Source: Sambucus nigra
Lineage: Eukaryota > Streptophyta > Magnoliopsida > Dipsacales > Adoxaceae
Length of the DNA: 64,000 nt
Assembly (NCBI GenBank): GCA_949130495.1
Contig: OX422211.1
Coordinates: forward strand, 635,781,217-635,845,216
Direction of reading: 5' to 3'
Every line of letters begins with the position of its first letter. Positions within the stretch are counted from its first letter, which is position 1. The notes beneath the pieces are model-generated. The model ran no database searches and was not told the DNA's origin. It saw only the letters and a program-made list of their open reading frames with translations. This document shows, one piece after another, positions 56,826 to 64,000 of this stretch. Position numbers and translations under genes: made by a program.

Positions 56826-59800
56826 ATCCGATTCTAGGTTCCTTAAGAATATGTATGGACGTGCTACGTTTCCAGCGTTGCCTTCTAATTGATATAGAGC
56901 CCTATGTTTAGGATTGTTGATTCCTATGGTGAAATTTCGTTCTCCTACTATAGTGTATGGTTTTAGTGAATCTATTATGCGTTCGAGTGTGTTTGTTTGC
57001 TTAACAACGGAGGACGACCAGTGAGGGAAGTTGGGAGAACAACAGGAGGTAGGGATCAGTTGAAGATGTAAAATATTTCGGGGATAATGACCGTAGTCGA
57101 GGTCACCCTTATTGTTGCTCGAGAAGTTGGGGATGTAAGGACTGCTAGGGTATAGTATATATTTTTCAAGTGCCGCTATAGTACAAGTGGTGCCAAATTA
57201 GACTCACCCAATGTTGTCATTTGGGTCTTTGAAGAGGACCATTCTTTGAAATTCTAAGAAATGCAGAGATTTTGCATGTTAGCTAAAGGATGTAAGATAT
57301 CCAGAGGCTTGGGTATATAGCAGGGTGTAGTATACCCGAAAATGAAAATTTTTGGTAAATTTTTTCTTGGGTCGTAGGAGCAAACTTATAATGGTGGGAG
57401 TCAACAACCACATTTTTGAAGTGAAATATTATGCCAGCGAAATGATCTTAGGTATAGTTTGATCGAAAATTGCTTCATCTTCTGTTCAGAAAGAGATGTA
57501 AATGAAAATTCTGAACTTATCATAGGAGGGCTAGACAGAGGCCTTGTCTAGTGAACTTTGTACCTGATGAGGTAGGTATAATGGAGAAAAGAATTCTTAA
57601 GTAGGTAATGGACTCATAAGAGGAGTTACCAACACTTATGAGAAGTTCTTCTTAGAAGGTTGAAGCAGGTGGCAGCTATGTCATGTCTTGACAATGAGGA
57701 TATTAATGCTTCTTTGTGTAGGGAGCTGAAAGAATTGGAGAAATTAGTAAGGGAGTAAGACTAGATGTAACGGTTCTAGAAAAATACCACACTTGGGAGA
57801 CCCATCGGGGGACCTATTTAAATAATTCAGATAGCTGAATTCTTACCGAATGATGGTGAATTCAGTTAGGGCTGTTAAAGATAATATTGTGTTCCTTAGG
57901 GCCAGCGGAGCTAAGGGAATAATAAGGCTAGCCATCAGGGTCGAGGCTACCAGGGTCCAAGAGAAGGACAACCCTAATATGGTCAGCGTGACCGGAGATA
58001 AGTGAATTATATGAAGAGGTATTTTTATATGGAGAGTGGGACCTCATGCGTTGATTTTGTCCAAAGTGAGAAAAGGGACAAGAGTTTGGTGCCTAGTAAG
58101 GGCGATGATTAAGATAGTTTTTTGGCCAGTTCGGACAAGCATGTCATGTCCAGGAACCATTGGAAAATCCAGGGTGATTGGCAAGGTTAAAATATGAGTT
58201 TTATTCTCCGGTGAATGAGACATGCTTTATGTGACACGAGTGAGTCACGTTATTTTGATTAGCACTAGGTTCGCGTGTGAGACGAGTTTGGTGTGTATAC
58301 CGATATCATTGTTATATTTTTCACCACGTAGCGGGGTTATATTTAGTTTCAAGCTTGGGGAAGCGGGTGTAGGCATAGTAGTATATTTTATTGCGATTAC
58401 TCGTTCTAGTGATGTGTTATACGAGTATGATATTATCCTAATACGGACTGGTTAGAACGATAGTGGGCTGATATTACAAGGCTATCGTGTTTGCTATTCC
58501 AAAGTAGGATGGGTTGAGCTAGCATTTATATTATTTCATAATGGAGACTTTGGAGAGTATAGTTCTCTCGAAATATTTGATCTCGGTGTGTAGGGACTTC
58601 ATTGATGTGATTTGAGATATATTAGGTTTATTATCGAGCGAAGAGATTGCGCTCATTATTATGTTTAGCGCTCAGGACTTGGTGATAGGGAGAGTGCATG
58701 GTTATATCACTCCTTTATAGACATGGGAGTTGATTTAGCGCTCAGAACTTGGTGATAGGGAGAGCGCATGGTTATATTAATATTTATATTTATATGTTTG
58801 GGGATAGGATTTTGAGACTTTCGGGTATGTGTTTGAAGTTTATGGAATTGGATTACTGCCAATGCTGAGTAACAGTGCATTGGGGAAAGTCCCTTATTTG
58901 AATGTTATTGAGTGATGAGATATGCATGAATCTTAGTAAACATCATGATTAGTGAGACGTTGATGGATGCTAGAGCATCAGTTTTGAATGAGATAAATGT
59001 ATGTGTGGAGAAAACACTCTGAGCTGAGAGTTATTATATAGTATAAGGCCAGTGGAGTCAGTAGTGGCGTGAGAGAGCACTGAAAATTTTCCTTCTCACT
59101 ACGAGTTGAAGGGTGGAACGACGTTAAGGAGAAATAAATTTTGATTTATGAGGTGATTAAGAATACCCATGTGTTATAGCCATGTCGAGAATGTGAGGCC
59201 AGTTTTAAGGAAAATGTGTGACGTTTTCAGTGTTGTGCAAATATGCACGGATTATAGGGTGTGTGGCAACCCTAGTTAGTTGATTTCAAATCATCTGAGG
59301 TAGGAGGACATGGAAATAAATGTGTTGAATATATGCCTGTGGGGAAGATACAAACAAGCTAGAATGGCATGATGGATTGAATGTCATGCGAGAATGACGA
59401 TGATCCAAGTATATGTGTACAATGAGAGTTGGCACACCCGAGATGGGTTGAAAGGCTATGGAAAGCCATTTGAAAAGATATCTCTTGAGAAGAGGAATAT
59501 CCCATTTATTGTGTGAAAGTTGAGCGGAGTCTTACTTAATTGATTGATGAGAGTGACTTGCGCGTAAAAAAAATGTTAATCTCTATAAGACAAACGGGCC
59601 CATAAATGCGCACTGTGGCAAAAAGTGCAAGAGTCGAGACTTTGGTATACCCCAGGGAAAGAAGGGGAATAGAAATTACCACTTAAGGTGAGATATTATG
59701 AGTGGGAATTTGTGTTAGGTCAGACACAATGAGATTGTCTCCGGGTGCACCACTCCTAGATGGAAATAGGTTGGTCCGAGATGACCAACCAAAAAATTTT

Positions 59801-59855
59801 GTATCAAGTTGACGATTCCAGTGATGGAATGGGCGTGATAAGCTAGACGTGCTAA
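56826..59855 (+). pseudogene. Element A interior: highly decayed gypsy gag-pol
   Basis: No ORF over about 80 codons. Two faint motifs support gypsy origin: LMDARASVLNE (about 58955-58990), like the protease LIDTGASHSFI, and QICTDYR (about 59235-59255), like the reverse transcriptase RMCIDYR. They occur in the expected order. A short repeated phrase 'gcgctcagnacttggtgatagggagagngcatggttatat' occurs at about 58670 and 58738. The 3' part of pol is missing. Confidence 0.45.
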
Positions 59856-60571
59856 GGTGAGAATAGGATGATTTAAGAGTACTAGCTAGACTTGATAAGC
59901 TAATATTCAGAAGTAATAAATGTGATATTATATCATAAGTGAGTGAATACTTATGGGATTAAAATAATTTGTGTGTATACTTATCGATTATTTTGAATTG
60001 GTAAAAATGGGATTTTGGGCTAATGCCACGAGAGATAGGCATGATAGCCGGATTTAATGATATATATATATATACGGGTATAGAAATAGTATATATATGA
60101 TATGATTATGAATATATCTGTGTGTGAATGATGTATTTATGTGAAGCATAGCCCTCTAGTGCTATCATGGGAAGTTGAGCGATGTGGGTGAGGCCCTTGG
60201 CTTGAGGAGCAGGGAGCGTATAGTCCCTAGGTCATAGTATTCACTTTTATATTGTGTGATATTTTTATCAGGGGTGAGACGTGGTGGGTATGTTTCGTTC
60301 TAATTTCTTGTGAGAAACTATTACCTCTTCCCATACGTTGCGATTTGGTTTTTACCAAGTCGGTGTGAGAGTCTAACCGCTGGTACCCAGGCTAGTACGT
60401 GAGTAATTTGTTGAAAGATTATAGCATTGAGAGACTACATCCATTGAGTTATAGCTCTGAGGGATGGTGATTATACTTATATAGTGTGTGATATATAAGT
60501 ATGGATATACTAGATGTGTATAGTATATCGTATTTATACGAGACGTGAATATATATATATATATATATGTA
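59856..60571 (+). repeat. Element A 3' LTR, truncated
   Basis: Matches 45368-45788 joined to 55544-55818 with about 7% differences in the first 200 bp. It shows the uninterrupted sequence '...gtggtgggtatgtttcgttc' at the site where B inserted in the 5' LTR, so it serves as the empty-site control. It is cut at a (TA)n run by element F. Confidence 0.75.
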
Positions 60572-62186
60572 TGTAAGGACACAAATTTCCAATTGAGTCC
60601 ATATATAGTTTTGGCTCAATTCCGGACAAAAACATTTATTCATAGGATAGTATTTATTGTAATATTCACAAGCCTATGAAGTGTATGTTGAAGACGTAGC
60701 GGCAAAGAACTTAAAGCTTCATCAAAATGCCAGTTTGTGTGCCTCGTTTCTACGTCATCATCTAAGGTTCCATGCTCCCAAGGTATGAATGTAATTATAT
60801 GTATATAGGAGCTTGGAACAATATGTATTGGGTGTTAGGTTAATAAAAACTGCATTTTATTTTCAGAAAGAATCAATTAGAAACTTAAAAATAAGTATAT
60901 AAAAGTTTCTGGGCCAAAATCAAATTTTTCAATCTTTCTGGTCGTTCGTTAGAAGTGTCGTTCGAACGAGTTTTTTTCGTTCGAACCAGATTTCATTCGA
61001 ACGAGTTTTGTCGTTCGAACCAGGTTCGTTCGAACGAGTTTTACCAACGACCCTAACTGGACAGTCGTTTGATATGTCGTTCGATATGTCGTTCGAACGA
61101 ATGCTCGTTCTAACGAGGTATCTAACGAACCTCTAACGAGCCCAGGCTGGTCACTCGTTAGAAGTCTCGTTCGAACGAGAATCACGTTCGTTCGAACGAA
61201 CTTCCAGCGGGAACAGTTATTTGGCCGTTTTTTGCAGTTTTTCCCCACTCTTCCACTTGGTTTTCAACCAACTTTTTTCATGCTTAATTATGTGCGGGAA
61301 ACACATTTTCCAAGATAACTTTTCCTAACTTTTCCATTCCATATCCATCTCTTAGAGAGAGTTTGAGAGCAAATTTATTTAGGGAAAATGTTCATGTTTT
61401 GAGTGTAATTCTTTCAAGAAAAATTTCATACACACTCTAGTTTACACCCAATTGTTTATCCAAGATTCTATATAAATATCAATTGCTTAGAGATTGTTTT
61501 GGCACCGGTTTTTCTCTACACCGAATTGAAGAGAAGTTCGTTTCATTTCTACCCATTTGGAGAAAGGCTCCATGTTAGGGTGACGGTGTGCCTAATTGCC
61601 CGATCGGTGAGAGTCCGAGACCACGGTGGAGCTCCGTTGGTTATCCGCTAATTGGAGGTTGATACAAGAAGAAGCATCACGGCTTGAGAGGGTTCGAGTT
61701 TAGGAAGTAATTCTTTTGTCTTGTATTTTGTAATACCATTTTTAGTGGATTTGAGGCTAGGGCCGTCCCGAGGTTTTTTCCCGTTAGTGGGTTTTTCCTC
61801 GTACATTGCGGTGTAGTGTGACATTGTTTATTTTATCTTGCACAATAATTAGAATTCATGCTTAGGATAATTTCAAGATAAAATTTGGTTTAATTATCAC
61901 ACACATTTAATTTGGGACTTAAATTAAATATTGGGTAAAAATGGTTTATTCAAGTCAGTTGCTTTAATTTGGTTTCGCCTAACTTTGGATAATTGTTAAT
62001 CATGACTTAGGCAAATTCTAGGACTTGAATTATGTTGTTGTAATTCGTTTTGAAGAAATTAAAACTCGGCTTTGTTTATTTGTTGGACCATCACTTTTAC
62101 AACGCTTCCGCATTTACTTAAAAAGGAAATTATATTTTAATTTTGCCATTATTAAAACCCAGGGATTCTCCAACTGCGGTCTTTCA
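60572..62186 (+). repeat. Element F 5' LTR
   Basis: Starts TGTAAGGACACAAATTTCC and ends ACTGCGGTCTTTCA. It holds the CGTTCGAACGAG cluster (60943-61205) and a TATA box CTATATAAATATC (about 61467-61479). No partner LTR is in view, so the start rests on the sequence change from LTR A and on similarity to the start of D. Confidence 0.75.
60943..61205. promoter_or_regulatory. CGTTCGAACG palindrome cluster in element F LTR
   Basis: About ten copies within 265 bp, e.g. TCGTTCGAACGAG (60958-60970 and near 61167), GGTTCGTTCGAACGAG (near 61022) and CGTTCGTTCGAACGAAC (near 61187), with TCGTTCTAACGAG variants. It lies about 260 bp upstream of the TATA box. It creates a spurious 99-codon minus-strand ORF rich in LVRT. 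Confidence 0.8.
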
Positions 62187-62189
62187 AAT

Positions 62190-62202
62190 TGGTATCAGAG
62201 CC
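62190..62202 (+). other. Element F primer-binding site
   Basis: TGGTATCAGAGCC, the initiator tRNA-Met complement, three bases inside the LTR. Confidence 0.85.
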
Positions 62203-62248
62203 AAAAACGATAAATTATTTCGTTAAGATCCTTTAATTTTTGGCTAAA

Positions 62249-64000
62249 ATGGATTTTTCCCCATTTTCAAAATTTCCTATTTTCGATGGTTCAAACTACG
62301 CGTATTGGAAAGCGCGAATGAGATCAGCACTAAAATCTATCGACGAGAGAGTTTGGATGTCTGTTGTTACCGGATATTCCCCACCAACTTACTAAGTTGA
62401 AAATGAACGTGTTTTAAAACCCGCCGATAGATGGACTGAAAATGAGTTTAAACTTGCTAACTTTAATTCCCGAGGTTTAAATGCCTTGTTTAGCGTTGTC
62501 GCACCGGATGAATTCCGACGTATTATGACGTGGGAAACCGCTAAAGAAGCTTGGGATATTTTACAATTAACTCACGAAGGAACTAGTGTCGTTAAAGCTT
62601 CAAAACTCCAAAACCTCACCACTCAATTTGAAACTATCAAAATGGATGAAAAAGAAACTTTTGATAAATTTTATGCTAGACTTTCTGATATTGTTAATTC
62701 ATCCTTTAACTTGGGAGAGAAAATACCTGACGATCGTGTAGTAAAGATAATTTTAAGGTCCCTACCCGATAGATTTATTCCAAAGGTGACCGTTTTAAAT
62801 TCTTTACCCACTTTAGCCTCTACGAAATTAGAAGAGCTTGTAGGTGATTTACAAACCTATGAACTAGATATGTTTCCCTCTAAAAATGAAAAGAAAATCG
62901 AAAAGGGCGTTGCTTTAAAAGCCCGCAAAGAGGTTAAACAAGTAGTAGAGAGCGATAGTGATAGTGACTCGGAAGACATGGCTTTGTTTGCTCGTAAATT
63001 TAGAAAATTTCTTAAATTTAACAAAGATAAAGTTAAAAATGATTTTAAGAAATTTGAATCTTCTAAACATGATAAAAGCGAGAAGTTTTCTAAAGCCGAG
63101 AAGATCCCTAAACCCAGTGATGAAGATGTTGATAGGGACGAGTCGAATAAATGTTTTGGTTGTGAAGGTTATGGCCATAGGGCTTTTGAGTGCCCCACTA
63201 AACTAAGGAAAGAGGGTAAATGACCCGTTTCATATAATGCGACCCTTAGTGATAGTGATAAGGAAGAGAAGCCCGATTCCCCCACTAAGAAAAATTTTGT
63301 GGCTTTTATGGCTAGACATGTGAGTGATAATGAGAACTCATCGGATGATGAAATTATAGCACATGCCACTTCCAAGGTCATTGTACATGATTCTCTTATT
63401 TTTGATGATAGCGAAAATGAAGAAGAGGTTTATGTGAGTGAACTTCAAAATGCTTTTCATGAATTATATAAAGAATCTATTAAATTGAAAAGAGCTAATT
63501 TGAAGTTAGAAGCGAGTTTAAGAGAGAGTGTAAAGGTCATTGATGAAAGTGCCTTAATAGAAGACCTTAGGACACATGAGAGGACTCTTCAAGAGAAGAT
63601 TAACTCTGTAGAAGGCGAGAGAGATAGCCTTAGGGGTTTAATGGAATCCTTGAAAAAGGAGCTTCTTGCATTTGAAGAGCAAAATGTTTTACTAGAATCT
63701 AAAATTTTAGATTTGGAAAATAAATTAAAAGATTCTAGTAATGTGAAATTTGATTTGGAGTGTCGTTCGGAAAAACTAGATAAAATGTTAGGAACGGTTC
63801 AAATTAAAAATGACACTTTTGGTTTAGGCTTCAATTCTTGTAATGAAATTAACCGTAAAGTCAAAACCAATGTTTTAGGAGAATCTTCTAGGAATGCATT
63901 TAATGATCACTCCTTAGATAAATCTTTTCGACATGCTCTTACTTGTACACATTGTGGTCGACAAGGTCATCTTAGGAAATTTTGTTTAGATCTTAAACGA
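62249..64000 (+). pseudogene. gag: Element F gag region (UBN2, two CCHC knuckles, coiled coil), two in-frame stops
   Basis: From ATG 62249 (MDFSPFSKFPIFDGSNYAYW) a single frame runs 584 codons to the window edge, broken only by TAA at 62393-62395 and TGA at 63221-63223. Order: copia N-terminal and UBN2 capsid region (WKARMRSALKSIDERVWMSV; SRGLNALFSVVAPDEFRRIM; LSDIVNSSFNLGEKIPDDRV), a lysine/acidic stretch, knuckle CFGCEGYGHRAFEC (63152-63193), an acidic segment after the TGA, a predicted coiled coil (about 63430-63800), and knuckle CTHCGRQGHLRKFC (63944-63985). The open part 62486-63223 has no ATG at its start. The TGA stands where CGA (Arg) would fit, consistent with deamination. Protease and beyond are outside the window. 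Confidence 0.75.

Larger units (their letters stand above)
44065..60571 (+). mobile_element. Element A: decayed Ty3/gypsy element, 5' LTR split by B, 3' side deleted and cut by F
   Basis: 5' LTR is 44065-45788 plus 55544-56811 (about 3.0 kb, TGTAATACCCCG...GTGTCACA), followed by an initiator tRNA-Met primer site and 3.0 kb of decayed interior. A partial 3' LTR at about 59856-60571 matches 45368-45788 and 55544 onward. Its first 1.3 kb and much of pol are missing, implying a deletion through pol and the LTR start. LTR divergence is about 7% over the 200 bp compared. Confidence 0.7.
60572..64000 (+). mobile_element. Element F: Ty1/copia retrotransposon, 5' part, runs off the window
   Basis: 5' LTR 60572-62186, primer site 62190-62202, then gag from 62249 to the right edge. 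Pol and the 3' LTR lie outside. A gag with UBN2 domain, two CCHC knuckles and a coiled coil suggests a Sirevirus-like or related long-gag copia lineage (inference). It is the closest possible helper in this window for the gag-only elements D and E. Confidence 0.8.

Noticed and set aside
60949..61248. 99-codon minus-strand ORF rich in LVRT repeats
   Set aside because: It is the translation of the CGTTCGAACGAG palindrome cluster in the F LTR, with no domain and no reason to be expressed.
48836..62202. TGGTATCAGAGC and TGGCGCCGTTGCC matches as possible tRNA genes
   Set aside because: They are only the 12-18 base complements of tRNA 3' ends next to LTRs, i.e. primer-binding sites. No cloverleaf surrounds them.

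Overview
This window is plant nuclear DNA made of nested retrotransposons. I found no host protein-coding gene, no tRNA or rRNA gene, no CRISPR array and no bacterial-style operon. Evidence for a flowering plant (probably a eudicot, species not determinable) is an Athila-type Ty3/gypsy element with a tRNA-Asp primer site and an env-like ORF, Ty1/copia elements with UBN2-type gag, an L1-type plant LINE with CCHC, endonuclease and reverse transcriptase domains, and long LTRs starting TGTAAYACC. AT-rich sequence full of stop codons lies between the coding blocks.

Layout. 1-3050: remnants of a Tat-type gypsy element on the minus strand (decayed gag, decayed primer site, LTR-like DNA), a small LTR-like segment, and a partial ORF with a putative gypsy-type transposon domain at the left edge. 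3976-10008: element E, a minus-strand copia element with gag remnants but no visible pol (target duplication CAAAT). About 10035-26870: a plus-strand copia LTR (G), split by a solo LTR (H, 10759-25991, duplication CCAAC), itself split by element 1 (12203-24703), a nearly complete Athila-like element on the minus strand. About 27150-42837: a decayed plus-strand LINE, split by element 2 (27488-33938, duplication ATAAA, a non-autonomous LTR element) and by element D (37076-41573, a short copia derivative). 42838-44064: a partial gypsy-type LTR (C). 44065-60571: gypsy element A, whose 5' LTR is split by element B (45789-55538, duplication GTGGG). 60572 to the right edge: the 5' LTR and gag region of copia element F.

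Relative ages agree with the nesting. By hand count, LTR pairs differ by about 1.5-2% in B, element 1 and element 2, about 7-9% in A and D, and much more in E. Coding capacity is almost all broken. The longest open stretches are gag-protease (825 codons) and reverse transcriptase-RNase H-integrase (910 codons) of element 1, which lie in one frame split by one TAG.

The most notable signals are regulatory. (1) Several unrelated LTR families carry clusters of family-specific, self-complementary, CpG-centred motifs, mostly 50-260 bp upstream of a TATA box. (2) Element 1 repeats this arrangement inside the element, just upstream of its env-like ORF, which suggests an internal promoter. (3) Elements 1 and 2 share the same tRNA-Asp primer site, a conserved 3' block and a duplicated hairpin-plus-polypurine module, although element 2 has no pol and encodes only an unrecognised acidic protein. 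This suggests an autonomous/non-autonomous pair.
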